Part shown: piece by piece, positions 8,923-18,607 of the stretch | Layout of the letters: every line of letters begins with the position of its first letter | How positions within the stretch are numbered: position 1 is the first letter of the stretch | Assembly: GCF_900454025.1 (NCBI RefSeq) | Contig: NZ_UGQM01000001.1 | Span: forward strand, 3,100,001-3,164,000 | Direction of reading: 5' to 3' | DNA: 64,000 nt | Source: Mycolicibacterium gilvum | GTDB taxonomy: Bacteria; Actinomycetota; Actinomycetes; Mycobacteriales; Mycobacteriaceae | Made by a program: the position numbers and the translations under genes | The notes under the pieces: model-generated | What the model was told of the DNA's origin: nothing | Database searches by the model: none | The model's input: the letters and a program-made list of their open reading frames with translations, nothing else

Positions 8923-9720
8923 ATGGCATCCGCACCCCTCGAGGTGATCGACAAGGGGGAGTCCACCGATGCCCATCCGTCGCCGCTGTTGTTCGTGCAC
9001 GGTGCCTGGCATGCGGCATGGTGCTGGGATGACCACTTTCTGGACTTCTTCGCCGGCCGGGGATACCGGGCCCTGGCGTTGAGTTTCCGCGGCCACGGCC
9101 GAAGCGCGAGCGACAAGCCGCTGCGATCGCTGTCGATCTCCGATTACGTCGACGACGTCGCCGCCGTGGCCGGGGGACTGCCGACGCCCCCGATCGTCGT
9201 CGGCCATTCCATGGGCGGCTTCGTGGTGCAGAAGTACCTGGAGGACCGCGACGTCCCGGCGGGCGTGCTGATGGCCTCGGCGCCACCGCGGGGTTACCTG
9301 GGCTCGGGCGTGCGCTGGTTCCGGCGGCACCCGTGGCAGTTCGTGAAGACGTCGTTGTCGGGGGAGTCGCTGGCCTATGTCAGCCCGGTCGACGCCGCCC
9401 GCGAACGGTTCTTCTCGCCACACACCCCGGATGCCATCGTCGCGGCGTGCGCGGCCAGGCTCCAGGAGGAGAGCGCGCGGTCGGGCCGCGACGGCGTGAC
9501 AGCGCTGCCGCGGCCGAAGCGGGTGCGGGCGCCGATGCTGGTCCTCGGCGCGCTCGAAGACGGCATGGCGGTCACTCCGGCAGAAGTCCACGCCACCGCC
9601 AGGGCCTACCGCACCGAGGCCACGCTCTTTCCCGGGATGGGCCACAACATGATGCTCGAACCGGGCTGGGAAGCAGTCGCCTCGCACATCGATTCCTGGC
9701 TGATCTCGCGAGGTTTGTGA
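8923..9720 (+). CDS. Alpha/beta hydrolase
   Basis: A 265-residue alpha/beta hydrolase. The oxyanion segment HGAWHAAWCW is at about residues 27-36, and the nucleophile elbow GHSMGG puts the serine at residue 96. A late acid (LGALEDGM) and GMGHNMMLE supply the Asp/Glu and His. The ATG at 8923 is preferred over an upstream GTG because family similarity starts there. It is divergent from the ketoreductase gene. It could be an esterase or a thioesterase releasing an acyl chain; the substrate is not deducible. Confidence 0.8.
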   Translation: MASAPLEVIDKGESTDAHPSPLLFVHGAWHAAWCWDDHFLDFFAGRGYRALALSFRGHGRSASDKPLRSLSISDYVDDVAAVAGGLPTPPIVVGHSMGGFVVQKYLEDRDVPAGVLMASAPPRGYLGSGVRWFRRHPWQFVKTSLSGESLAYVSPVDAARERFFSPHTPDAIVAACAARLQEESARSGRDGVTALPRPKRVRAPMLVLGALEDGMAVTPAEVHATARAYRTEATLFPGMGHNMMLEPGWEAVASHIDSWLISRGL

Positions 9721-10227
9721 CCTTTTCGTTGGTGCGGGTGCGACTTCTGTGACGGGATCGTTCGTCCGCGCCCCCAGCTAATTGACGTCTCCAGCAAAAC
9801 AGTCGGTAACACTTCCGGACACCGGAGCGATGTTGCTGGAAGGCGGATCGACTCTTCTGCCCATCGAGACGTGCCCAGAGTGGCTACGGCTCCGTAACCT
9901 GCTGGCAACGTTGAATTGCTACAAATTTGCCGGAAAGCGAGACTCGGCACTTTTTCGCATGTCAGTACCCGTGTATGTAACCGACGCTTGATCGCCAGCA
10001 GGAATTTGACCTTGATCGGCGACGGTGGTTGCCGGCGTTCCCGTCGCCGGGGTCCGCCCGGGAAAGGACCCGGCGCCGGCACCGGATCCGGTTTTCTCGG
10101 CAAGGCGGTCGAGCTGTCGAAAATTTCCTCCAGCAATTCCTTGCGAGCGGGAGGTATGTGATAATCTCCGCACACCTTTGCCGTGATCTGATTGTCATCA
10201 CATTGCAACGACCTGGAAGGTTGGCAC
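9721..10227 (+). promoter_or_regulatory. 507-bp intergenic region with likely promoter/long leader
   Basis: No convincing gene is present; short open frames lack ribosome sites and mycobacterial codon bias. The 3' part contains an extended -10 element, TG-T-GATAAT, at 10157-10165, about 60 bases before the PE-PPE gene start. A GC-rich inverted stretch around 10030-10090 could fold into a leader hairpin. GGAAGG at about 10215 is the probable ribosome site of the next gene. Confidence 0.4.
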
Positions 10228-12588
10228 ATGCACTCAGCGCTCCGCCCGTACGTCACGACGGGCCTCGCTCTTGTCGGGACGAGCGTCATCGCGCTCGCTC
10301 CCATCGCGCCGCCGGCGCCCGCGTTCGGTGGCGCCACCGTCGCCAAGCAGGTCACCCAGGACGTCACGCTGTCCGCCCGGGTCGTCACGCTCAACCCCAC
10401 CCCGGACGCCCTCGAGATGGGCGAGCAGCTGCAGGGATCGATCTGCGGCGGCAACGGCACCCCCTGCTATGAGGTCGAGTACGCCCCGATCTGGACCGGC
10501 CCGGGTTACTTCGGGCTCGGCGTGGAGGCACTGCGCGAAGCGCTGACCGGCAACCCCGGCGAGGAGACCACCATCTTCGCCTTCAGCGAGGGCGCCGTGG
10601 TCGCGTCGCAGTGGCTGGAGAAGCATCTGGAGGACCCGGAGGCCTACCCGGCGCCGGAGAACCTGACGTTCGTCGTCATCGGCAACCCGGGACGCAAGTA
10701 CGGCGGTTCCGGCACGATCTGGGGCCAGCAGTGGCCGACCAGCCCGTACCAGGTCATCGACGTCGCTCAGCAGTACGACCCGACCGTGGACATGCCGGTC
10801 AACAACCTCAATGTGCTGGCCACCCTGAACGCCACGATGGGCTTCTTCACCAACCACCTCGGCCGGGGCTACTCCGATGTCGACATCGACGACCCCGCCA
10901 ACAGCCGGTGGGAAGAGGACGGCATCGAGTACGTCTTCGTCCCCGCCAAGACGCTGCCGTTGGTCGAGCCGCTGCGCTGGGTCGGTCTCGGCCAGCTGGC
11001 CGATGAACTCACCCCCGGTCTGCAGTACCTCATCGAGCAGGGCTACAACCGCGACGACCGCATCACCGGCACGACCATCGATGCGCCCGAGAAGAGCTGG
11101 TCCTACGCACCGATCAACTTCCTCGAAGCGATCGCAAACATTCCTTACTACTCCGTCGCGGGCACCAACAGATTCGCCAACGCGATGCGAGCCAGTGGCA
11201 GCTGGTGGGTGTACACCCCCACCAACGTGCTCGGCTGGGACCCCGCCAACCCCGAGATGACCCGGGCCTTCGTCGACTTCCTGGTCGCGATCCCGTCGAT
11301 CTCCACCCCGATGGGGATGACCGCCGACTGGTGGGCCCGCGCGAACCTGCCGATGAACGAGGGCTGCACCGGCTTCCCGCCGTGCGACAACCCGGCGGGG
11401 ATCACCGACCAGATGTTCAAGGTCCAGCTGTGGGACTTCTTCGCCCCCGGCGGCTTCACCTTCACCGATCCGATCACGCCCGAGTACAACCCGATCAGCG
11501 ACACGGAAGCGTTCTGGGGTCAGGAACTCGGTCTGACCGGCGACAAGGTCGAGTGGTACGGCGAGACCGTCCACCCGGAGCCGTTCGGCGAGACGAAGGG
11601 TTTCCTCGACTTCCTGATCTCCACGCCGGAGGGCATCAAGACCCCGACGCTGCAGGACCAGCTCAACGCCTTCAGGAACCTCGCCGACGGGTTGACCACC
11701 ACCTGGAATCCCTTCGTGCCGAAGAGCTACGTGTGGAACCCGGACATGACACCGTTCGCGTACCTGGCGCGGCCGCTCGCCAAGATTCTGTGCCCGACCT
11801 GCAACGCGGTTGACCCGTTCATGCCGGAGGACTGGAAGGTCGGTCTGGACGTCTACCCGGGCGCCTACATCCCGCCGTCGGTCAAGGATCAATACGACCC
11901 TGAGACCGGCAAGTACATCGGCGATCCGGTCGATGGTCTGACCGACGCCGAGATCGCGGAGTGGAACGAGAAGGCCGGCCTCAACGACATCGTCGACGAG
12001 ACCACCGACGGGACCGAGGAGACCGAGGAGAGCGGCGACGTCTCCGAGGATCCCGCCGACGCCGACACCTCCCTGTTGAGCGCACGGTCCATGGCGACCG
12101 TCGACGAGTCGTCCGAGGACACCGGCGCTTCCGACAAGAAGACCGACGTGATCTCCGCCGCAGTTCAGGATCTGGTCGACACGTTCGACAAGACCCCGGC
12201 TGCCGAGGACACCGAGCAGGGCGCCGAGACTCCGGCCGGGTCCGAGGAGCCGACCCAGCCCCAGGACGAGACCCCGGCCGCCGACGCGGACGACGACGCA
12301 GGCGTGGATGCCGAGCCGGTCACCACGCCGCGCAAGCCCTCGTCGACCACGAAGTCCGACGTCGACGCATCGGAGTCTGCGGACGCCGATGCCACGACGT
12401 CCGGGACCGCCGGAACCTCCGAGTCTTCCGAGTCGGAGAAATCGGACACCTCGTCGGATTCCTCGGCGTCGGATTCCTCGGCGTCGGATTCGGCGTCCTC
12501 GTCGGACTCCTCGGGCAGCGGTGCAGGTAGCTCGGGCAGCGGCGGCAGTGGCGGCAGCGCGGGCAGCGGCGGCGGCAGCGATGACTGA
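10228..12588 (+). CDS. Two-domain PE-PPE-fold serine hydrolase with acidic tail
   Basis: A 786-residue predicted exported protein. A signal-like hydrophobic N-terminus (about 1-33) is followed by a PE-PPE domain (PF08237 type) at about 80-270. Candidate triad residues are Ser120 in FAFSEGA, Asp184/188 in YDPTVDMP and His210, ahead of the domain-end signature YVFVPAKTLPLVEPLRW. A second module (about 300-560) carries ANLPMNEGC and MFKVQLWDFF, shared with the secreted protein at 6110-7417. The last 180 residues are Asp/Ser/Glu-rich, ending SGGGSDD. PE-PPE enzymes Chp1 and Chp2 acylate trehalose lipids; a similar surface acyltransferase or esterase role is inferred. It lies 21 bases before a monooxygenase gene. 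Confidence 0.85.
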   Translation: MHSALRPYVTTGLALVGTSVIALAPIAPPAPAFGGATVAKQVTQDVTLSARVVTLNPTPDALEMGEQLQGSICGGNGTPCYEVEYAPIWTGPGYFGLGVEALREALTGNPGEETTIFAFSEGAVVASQWLEKHLEDPEAYPAPENLTFVVIGNPGRKYGGSGTIWGQQWPTSPYQVIDVAQQYDPTVDMPVNNLNVLATLNATMGFFTNHLGRGYSDVDIDDPANSRWEEDGIEYVFVPAKTLPLVEPLRWVGLGQLADELTPGLQYLIEQGYNRDDRITGTTIDAPEKSWSYAPINFLEAIANIPYYSVAGTNRFANAMRASGSWWVYTPTNVLGWDPANPEMTRAFVDFLVAIPSISTPMGMTADWWARANLPMNEGCTGFPPCDNPAGITDQMFKVQLWDFFAPGGFTFTDPITPEYNPISDTEAFWGQELGLTGDKVEWYGETVHPEPFGETKGFLDFLISTPEGIKTPTLQDQLNAFRNLADGLTTTWNPFVPKSYVWNPDMTPFAYLARPLAKILCPTCNAVDPFMPEDWKVGLDVYPGAYIPPSVKDQYDPETGKYIGDPVDGLTDAEIAEWNEKAGLNDIVDETTDGTEETEESGDVSEDPADADTSLLSARSMATVDESSEDTGASDKKTDVISAAVQDLVDTFDKTPAAEDTEQGAETPAGSEEPTQPQDETPAADADDDAGVDAEPVTTPRKPSSTTKSDVDASESADADATTSGTAGTSESSESEKSDTSSDSSASDSSASDSASSSDSSGSGAGSSGSGGSGGSAGSGGGSDD
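12418..12510. repeat. Ser-Asp repeat region with 15-bp units
   Basis: Repeats of TCGGATTCCTCGGCG code SDSSA and run into Gly-Ser repeats at the end of the PE-PPE protein. It has the same low-complexity style as the tails of its three relatives in the window. Confidence 0.8.
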
Positions 12589-12609
12589 GAAGGGCCGTAG
12601 TATCGCCAC

Positions 12610-14094
12610 GTGAGTACGGAGCAGTTGGACGCCGTCATCGTCGGTGCAGGATTCGGCGGGATGGGCGCCGCGATCCAGCTCGATCGGCTGGGTTACCAGA
12701 AGATCGCGATCCTCGACAGGGAAGACGATCTGGGTGGAACGTGGCACGTCAACCGTTATCCGGGGCTGACGGTTGACGTCCCTTCCACCACGTACTCGTA
12801 CTGGTTCGAGCCGAACCCGTACTGGTCGCGGTTGTATGCACCCGGCACAGAGCTCAAGAGCTACGCCGTACATGTCGCCGACAAGTACGACCTGCGCCGG
12901 TACATGCGGTTCAACACCACGGTCGAGGGCGCCCGGTGGGACGAGGAGAGCCGACGCTGGTCGGTGTCGCTCGTCGGCGGCCACACGCTGACGGCGCAGT
13001 TTCTGATCCTGGCCACCGGCTATCTGTGCCAGCCCAAGAAGCCCGACATTCCGGGCATCGAGGACTTCGCGGGCACGGTGCTGCACGCGCAGGAGTGGGA
13101 CGACGACTACTCGCTCAAGGGCCGGCGCGCCGCGATCATCGGCACCGGGTCGACCGGGGTCCAGCTGATCCCGAAGCTCGCCGACGATGTCGCCGAGCTC
13201 ACGGTGTATCAGCGCACGCCCATCTGGGTGATGCCCAAGCTGGACTTCCCGTTCGGCCGGGCCGCGCAGCGTCTGTTCGCCAAAGTTCCTGCCACCCAAC
13301 AGTTCCTGCGCATGTCGAGTGACGCCTTCATGGACGTCATGGTGACCATCGCGATGTGGAAGTTCCGCCAGTTCCGGCCGGTCAACACCGCCGCGGCCCG
13401 GATCGGCGCACTGCACCGGTTCCTGGCCATCCGCGACAAGGGTCTGCGCCGCAAACTGACACCGGACTACGACTTCGGCTGCAAGCGTCCGACGTTGTCG
13501 AACACCTACTACCGCACGTTCAACAAGAAACACGTGCACCTGGAGACCTCGGGCATCGAACGGATCGAAGCCGACGGCATCGTCACCAGGGACGGCACCA
13601 AGAAGGTCATCGACACGTTGGTGCTGGCCACCGGATTCGACGTGTGGGAGTCCAATCTGCCGGCCATCCCCGTCATCGGCCGTGAGGGTCGCGATCTCGG
13701 AAAGTGGTGGCGCGAGAACAAGTTCCAGGCCTACGAGGGGCTGACGGTGCCGCTGTTCCCGAACCTGCTGACCCAGGCCAGCCCGTATGCGTGGGTCGGG
13801 ATGTCCTGGTTCGACACGGTGGAATACCAGATGCGGCACATGAAGCGGCTGTTCGGCGAGCTCCAGCGCCGCGGCGCCGACACCTTCGAGGTCACCGAGG
13901 AGGCGAACGCCGAGTTCCTCGACCGCATGGAGACACTGCTGGAGGATTCGGTCTTCCGGTTGGGCAACTGCGCGAATTCCCGTTCGTACTGGTTCAACAG
14001 TTCGGGCGAGGCGCCGCTGTTCCGGCCGCAGTCGATCCGGCAGGCCGTCAAGGAGCAGGAGACGTTCCCGCTCAGCGACTACGCCATCGCCTGA
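12610..14094 (+). CDS. Flavin-containing monooxygenase, Baeyer-Villiger type
   Basis: A 494-residue FAD/NADPH enzyme. FAD-binding GAGFGGMG lies at residues 12-19 and LGGTWHVNRYPG follows. The Baeyer-Villiger fingerprint FxGxxxHxxxWD is present as FAGTVLHAQEWD near residue 152, and a second Rossmann motif, GTGSTGVQL, near 178. It would insert oxygen next to a ketone, giving an ester or lactone. It starts at GTG 21 bases after the PE-PPE gene and precedes a P450 by 68 bases, so the three are probably co-transcribed. A close paralogue lies at 18608-20089 on the other strand. Substrate unknown. Confidence 0.9.
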   Translation: MSTEQLDAVIVGAGFGGMGAAIQLDRLGYQKIAILDREDDLGGTWHVNRYPGLTVDVPSTTYSYWFEPNPYWSRLYAPGTELKSYAVHVADKYDLRRYMRFNTTVEGARWDEESRRWSVSLVGGHTLTAQFLILATGYLCQPKKPDIPGIEDFAGTVLHAQEWDDDYSLKGRRAAIIGTGSTGVQLIPKLADDVAELTVYQRTPIWVMPKLDFPFGRAAQRLFAKVPATQQFLRMSSDAFMDVMVTIAMWKFRQFRPVNTAAARIGALHRFLAIRDKGLRRKLTPDYDFGCKRPTLSNTYYRTFNKKHVHLETSGIERIEADGIVTRDGTKKVIDTLVLATGFDVWESNLPAIPVIGREGRDLGKWWRENKFQAYEGLTVPLFPNLLTQASPYAWVGMSWFDTVEYQMRHMKRLFGELQRRGADTFEVTEEANAEFLDRMETLLEDSVFRLGNCANSRSYWFNSSGEAPLFRPQSIRQAVKEQETFPLSDYAIA

Positions 14095-14162
14095 CCGGAC
14101 ACCGCCGTCCGCTTCTCGACGCACCACAGATTTCACCGACACACCAGCAAAGGGGTGACGAC

Positions 14163-15530
14163 ATGGCCACCGCCACAACTGATCCCGTGCGGCTGCCACC
14201 AGGCCCGCGGTTTCCGAAACTGATCCAGGGCGGCGCGGTGCTGGCCTTCCGGTACGGCTCGGTCGCCGCGCTGGGTCGCCGGTACGGCTCGACGTTCACG
14301 TTGCAGCTGCCGGTGTTCGGCGAAACCGTGGTGATCAGCGATCCGGTGCTGGTCAAGGACTTGTTCAGCACCAGCCGCGAGCTGGTCGGCCGCCCCCAGA
14401 ACAACCTGGGCGGCGACGTGCTGGGTCCGGGGTCGATCTTCAACCTCGAGGGTGACGAGCTCCTGGCGCGCCGCAAGCTGCTTCTGCCGCCGTTCAACGG
14501 CAAGAACATGCGGGCCTATGAGGACATCACCGAACAAGAGGTGATCCGCGAAATGCAGTCGTGGCCCGAGGGTGTCGAGTTCGAGACGCTCGAGCCGATG
14601 ATGCGGATCACGCTGAACACGATTCTTCGCGCGGTGTTCGGGGCCAAGGGTGACGAGCTCGACGAGCTTCGGGTGGTCATCCCGGCGGCGGTCGAGTTCG
14701 GCTCGAAGATCGCGCTGCTGCCGTCGGTGGTGCGCAAGGATCTCGGCGCGTGGAGCCCCGGCGGCAAGTTCGCCCGGTACCGGCGCCGCATGGACGAGAT
14801 CTGCACCCAGTTGATCGCCGACGCGCGATCAGACCCGGACTTCACCGATCGCGGCGATGTGCTGTCGTTGCTGCTGCAGGCCCGGTACGACAACGGCGAT
14901 CCGATTCCGGATGCGTTCGTCGTCGACGAACTGCTGACGATGCTGGTCGCAGGCCACGAGACGACGTCGACGCAGCTCGCGTGGACCATCGAGAGGATCC
15001 GCCGGCATCCCGACCTGCTGGCTCGGCTCTCCGACGAGGTGGACGCGGGTGGGAACGAGCTGATGGCGGCGACCATCGCCGAATCGCAACGCACCCGCCC
15101 GGTGCTGACCGCCGCGCTGCGCCGCGCCCGCACCCGGATTCGACTGGGGGAGTGGGTGATTCCCGAAGGTGACACGATCATGGCCAGTACCCAGCTCGCG
15201 ATGGCCGCCGAGCAGAGCTTCCCGGACGCCGAGAAGTTCAACCCGGACCGGTTCGTGGGGAACCCGCCGAACCCGTTCGCGTGGATCCCGTTCGGCGGCG
15301 GCATGATGCGCTGCATCGGCGCCTCGTTCGCGACGATGGAAATGGACGTCACGCTGCGCACCATGCTGCGGGAGTTCCGGCTCGAACCGACCGACGAACC
15401 CGATGAGAAGCCGCACAGCCGCGGCGTCACCGTCACGCCGGGGCGGGGCGGCCGGGCCGTGGTCCGCCGTCGCCGCACGCCTGCATCCGGCGATGCGAAC
15501 TCGGTCTCGGTGGCCGAGACCTCGCGCTAG
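14163..15530 (+). CDS. Cytochrome P450
   Basis: A 455-residue P450. I-helix AGHETT is at about 263-268, the ExxR motif (ESQR) near 307, and the heme loop FGGGMMRCIG puts the axial Cys at 384. The ATG at 14163 follows AAAGGGG. It lies downstream of the monooxygenase gene, so sequential oxidation of one substrate is plausible. No ferredoxin or reductase gene is adjacent, so electrons must come from elsewhere. The CYP family number cannot be given without a search. The TAG overlaps the stop of the convergent methyltransferase gene (CTAG). Confidence 0.9.
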   Translation: MATATTDPVRLPPGPRFPKLIQGGAVLAFRYGSVAALGRRYGSTFTLQLPVFGETVVISDPVLVKDLFSTSRELVGRPQNNLGGDVLGPGSIFNLEGDELLARRKLLLPPFNGKNMRAYEDITEQEVIREMQSWPEGVEFETLEPMMRITLNTILRAVFGAKGDELDELRVVIPAAVEFGSKIALLPSVVRKDLGAWSPGGKFARYRRRMDEICTQLIADARSDPDFTDRGDVLSLLLQARYDNGDPIPDAFVVDELLTMLVAGHETTSTQLAWTIERIRRHPDLLARLSDEVDAGGNELMAATIAESQRTRPVLTAALRRARTRIRLGEWVIPEGDTIMASTQLAMAAEQSFPDAEKFNPDRFVGNPPNPFAWIPFGGGMMRCIGASFATMEMDVTLRTMLREFRLEPTDEPDEKPHSRGVTVTPGRGGRAVVRRRRTPASGDANSVSVAETSR

Positions 15531-16354
15531 AACCGGTACTGCAGGACGCGGGCCTTCCGCGCGATCGAGGGCACTCGGCGTGACAGCCTGCTCGCGATCC
15601 GCAGACCGGTCGGGAACTGTGCTGTCTCGGGCCGGTGCATGGCACTGGACTCGTCGAGCAGGCGCAGGGCGGGATCCCACGATTCGGGCTGCCGGGCATC
15701 CTTGAAGCCCGGGAAGTTCCACTGTCGATGCGGGGAGTTCGCGTTGCGCGACGACGTCAGTCGACCGATGACCTGATTGGCCTTGCTGACCCGGCCGTAG
15801 TCGTTGAAAGCCACGACGCCCGACGGGAAATGGCCGGTGATGCAGCGCAGCAGGCTCACCACCGCGTCCTCGTCCAGGAAGGCGAACAGACCGTCGGCGA
15901 ACACGATCGTCGGCCTGCCCGGCGGAACGGCGGTGACCCAGTCCGGTTCGAGCACGTTGGCAGCCACATCCCGGACCCGTTCGTGGGCGGGCACCACCGC
16001 GTTGCGCAGCCCGATCACGCCCGGCAGGTCGACATTGACCCAGTCCACCGTCGGCGGTGGGTCCACCCGGAAAGCCGCGCTGCTCAGTCCCGCCCCGAGA
16101 TCCACCACCACCGCGGAGGGGTCGGCGGCCACGAACCTGGAGAGACATTCGTCGAGCATCTTCGCCCGCAGGGCTACGAGCGCCACCACGCTCGGGGTCG
16201 CCCCGAGGGAGGCGAAATCGTGGTCGATCCGGCGCACCGTCGCGTCGGCGTGAGAATCACCGAGAATCGGTCGCGCCGACCGGGAGTCGAGCGCTCGACA
16301 GTACTCGGTGAGCAGTGCGGTCTGTTCGATCGGGGCGAGGCCGCTGACATCCAT
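15527..16354 (-). CDS. SAM-dependent methyltransferase, LCM/TIGR00027-like
   Basis: A 275-residue methyltransferase related in fold and motif order to the one at 3324-4154. The SAM site VVVDLGAGLSSAAFRVD is near residue 75, VNVDLPGVIGLR is next and FADGLFAFLDED follows. The start at 16354 (MDVSGLAP) is favoured; a GTG 18 bases upstream is possible. It is convergent with the P450 gene, overlapping at CTAG. Polyketide or lipid O-methylation is possible, but nothing in the sequence gives the acceptor. Confidence 0.75.
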   Translation of the reverse strand: MDVSGLAPIEQTALLTEYCRALDSRSARPILGDSHADATVRRIDHDFASLGATPSVVALVALRAKMLDECLSRFVAADPSAVVVDLGAGLSSAAFRVDPPPTVDWVNVDLPGVIGLRNAVVPAHERVRDVAANVLEPDWVTAVPPGRPTIVFADGLFAFLDEDAVVSLLRCITGHFPSGVVAFNDYGRVSKANQVIGRLTSSRNANSPHRQWNFPGFKDARQPESWDPALRLLDESSAMHRPETAQFPTGLRIASRLSRRVPSIARKARVLQYRF

Positions 16355-16407
16355 ACCGCCAGCCAAGCACACCGGCGGGACGGCCGAACGGGCCGTATCC
16401 CGGTGGT

Positions 16408-17691
16408 TTACTCGTCGCTACCGGAACTGCCGGGTTTCGCCGACTGTCGCGCCTGACCGCCGCCCGAGTCGGAGTCACCCTCGCCGCTGTCGGCGCCGCT
16501 GCCCGGCGACTCGGTGTCACCCTGCGCGTCGGCTGCGTCCGTGGCGTCGTCGGAGTCCGATGCCGGCTCCTTCTCGACATCGACCTCAACATCGACCTCA
16601 ACATCGACATCGACATCGACATCGACATCGGTGCCGTCGTTGCCGATATCGTCCCCGAGGTCGGCCCCGAGGTCGGCCCCGAGGTCATCCTCGGCGATCT
16701 CATCGCCGGCGTCGTCGACGACGTCCACGTCGACCGGCGCCTGCTCGACGGCGCGGGCACTCGCGGCGCCGGACGCTGTGGTGCGAGCCGCCGCCGACTG
16801 CACCGTCGCCTCGGAGATCGCCGAACCCTCTTGCGGCTCTTCGATTTCCGGATCGGGGGTGGACGGGAAGCCGGGCTGTGCCGGCAGGTAGGACCGATCG
16901 TAGGCGCGGTCCACGATCTCCTTCAGTGGAGCGTTGAGCGCGTCGGCGACGAAGCCCAGCCCGAACCAGCGCAGCGGCTGCAGGAGAGGGAGATTCCTGG
17001 TGGGCACGAAGACATAGGTGATGTGGCCCTCGGTCCACACGTAGTTGGCCTCGTCGTAGATGTCGACCGGTTCGTAGGTCTGGTGGGTGAAGAAGAAGCC
17101 GGCGGTCGAGTTCAGCATCGCCAACAGGTTGGACGGGTCGTCGGGAAAGTCGGAGGCCATGTCGTATTCCTGCGACACGTCGATGATGCGGTAACCCAGG
17201 TCCGGGAAGACATCAGGACCCCGCACCTTGTCCGAGCCGCTGTACTTGCGGGCGGGATTGCCCATCAGGACGAAGGTCAGGTTCTCCGCAGTCGGGACAC
17301 CCTCCGTCCCACCGTGTTCGCGGATCCACGCGGCGGACACCCGGGCACCCTGGCTGTAGGCGAAGACGATCTGTTTTCCGCCCGTCCCGTCCCGTAGCAC
17401 CGCATCGAGGGTGTCGACGGCCTCGGGCGTGGAGGCACGTGAATAGACCACGTTGCGGCACGTGCGCGGGCTTTCACACATCACGCCGTTGAGGTCATCG
17501 TTGTTACCGCCCGGGAGCAGGCTCAGAGTCAGGACGCGCGTGGGTTCGGTCGGGAAGTACTCGTAGGTGGTCGCGGCGGACGCGGACGCCCCGCCGACGG
17601 GGAGTGCGAGAAGCGGGATCGCGACTGCCGCGGCGATACCCGTCGCGCGACGCCGCCGCGTCCGCTTACCAGCGTTGTGTCCCTTTGCCAT
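16408..17691 (-). CDS. PE-PPE-fold serine hydrolase with acidic repeat tail
   Basis: A 427-residue predicted exported protein with a basic N-terminus (KRTRRRR) and a hydrophobic core at 16-40. The PE-PPE domain spans about 45-270, with candidate Ser113 (FAYSQGA), Asp177/181 (YDMASDFP) and His203, then YVFVPTRNLPLLQPLRW. The glycine before the serine elbow is Ala, as in the 10228 protein. After about residue 300 the chain is acidic, with Asp-Val/Glu-Val dipeptide repeats and a DLGA repeat, ending GSSGSDE. ATG at 17691 is preceded by GGGGGAAGT. Probable surface lipid esterase/acyltransferase by analogy with Chp proteins; unproven. Confidence 0.85.
   Translation of the reverse strand: MAKGHNAGKRTRRRRATGIAAAVAIPLLALPVGGASASAATTYEYFPTEPTRVLTLSLLPGGNNDDLNGVMCESPRTCRNVVYSRASTPEAVDTLDAVLRDGTGGKQIVFAYSQGARVSAAWIREHGGTEGVPTAENLTFVLMGNPARKYSGSDKVRGPDVFPDLGYRIIDVSQEYDMASDFPDDPSNLLAMLNSTAGFFFTHQTYEPVDIYDEANYVWTEGHITYVFVPTRNLPLLQPLRWFGLGFVADALNAPLKEIVDRAYDRSYLPAQPGFPSTPDPEIEEPQEGSAISEATVQSAAARTTASGAASARAVEQAPVDVDVVDDAGDEIAEDDLGADLGADLGDDIGNDGTDVDVDVDVDVEVDVEVDVEKEPASDSDDATDAADAQGDTESPGSGADSGEGDSDSGGGQARQSAKPGSSGSDE
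16572..16690. repeat. 6-bp and 12-bp tandem repeats (Asp-Val and DLGA coding)
   Basis: About nine copies of a GACATC-like hexamer (16572-16632) code alternating Asp/Glu-Val. A 12-base unit, GAGGTCGGCCCC, repeats at about 16656-16683 and codes DLGA. Both are inside the acidic tail of the PE-PPE protein. Confidence 0.85.
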
Positions 17692-17882
17692 ACTTCCCCC
17701 AGATTCGACCTCAGCACCGTTTGCTGACCACCTCAGGGTACGCGTCTTTGGCCGCCTGTCACGCGCGAATTCTCGGGGTTTCGGATTTGTAATAAGCGGA
17801 TATTCGGGAACGCAACAATCAACCCTGCCCCACGCCGCCGTCGTTGACAGCGTCCTCACAGCGGTTTGCTAGCGGGCGTATC

Positions 17883-18548
17883 TCACTGCAGTCGACCCGC
17901 CACGAAATTCGTTGCCTCCTCGACCATCCCGTTCTTGATGTAGGAGAAGTGCGCGGGGAAGTTCAGCCCCGACGAACAGAACGGATCGTCGAGCCCGCAC
18001 AGGTCGATCGACCGGGAGCCGAAGACCCCGCTCACCTGGGAGAGCGGACCGCCGCCGGGCAGGTCGCGTAGCGGGTTGCCGAACACGGCCACGGCCGCGA
18101 CACGGTCGGACAGGTGAGGAGCCAACGGAGTCGGGGTGAACCGGCCCCTCGGTTTGGCATCGAGGGTGATCAGATCGATCACCCCGGCGCCCTGCGAGTT
18201 CCCGCCGAGCACCAGCCTGGTGTCGGGGCAGTTGTCGGCCATCCACTGGACACGCCCTGCGGCATCGGCCGCGCCCATCGGAGCCGATGCGTCGAAGTCG
18301 AAGCTCGCCGGATAGTTCACGCCGTACGCGCCGACCGAGCGGCCTCCCACCTTGGCGCGCAGTGAGTCCACGAATGCCGTGCCGAGCCAACCGAGTCCGG
18401 CCGGGGCGCCGGTGCCCCGGGCCCAGATCACCTCGACGTCGGGGCACGGATCGGCCGCCGCGGCGGGCGTCCCGGCCACCGCCTGCACGCTCGCCGCCGT
18501 CGCCACGAACACCGCACCTGCTACTGCTCTCAACCGCTTCGACCGCAT
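17883..18548 (-). CDS. Secreted cutinase-family esterase
   Basis: A 221-residue cutinase-like protein. Signal peptide 1-32 ends in GTPAAAA. The catalytic triad is Ser118 in GNSQG, Asp187 or Asp188 in CGLDDPFC and His200 in FPAHFSY. Cysteines 35/107 and 184/191 fit the two family disulfides. Mycobacterial cutinase-like proteins are secreted esterases or phospholipases. It lies between the PE-PPE gene and a monooxygenase gene on the same strand, 191 bases upstream of the PE-PPE start, so it probably has its own promoter. Confidence 0.9.
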   Translation of the reverse strand: MRSKRLRAVAGAVFVATAASVQAVAGTPAAAADPCPDVEVIWARGTGAPAGLGWLGTAFVDSLRAKVGGRSVGAYGVNYPASFDFDASAPMGAADAAGRVQWMADNCPDTRLVLGGNSQGAGVIDLITLDAKPRGRFTPTPLAPHLSDRVAAVAVFGNPLRDLPGGGPLSQVSGVFGSRSIDLCGLDDPFCSSGLNFPAHFSYIKNGMVEEATNFVAGRLQ

Positions 18549-18607
18549 ACATCCATGCTGTCACATCACGGCCGGTGCGCCCGAGATCCCGACGCTGATC
18601 AGGTGTT

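Noticed and set aside
9782..9991. Short open frame between the hydrolase and the PE-PPE gene
   Set aside because: The predicted peptide has no features, an unconvincing start and lies in what looks like a promoter/leader region.
10234..14199. Uninterrupted 1321-codon minus-strand open frame
   Set aside because: It is antisense to the PE-PPE and monooxygenase genes, is extremely Arg/Gly/Val-rich and has no domain or ribosome site. It arises from the strong third-position GC bias of the real genes.
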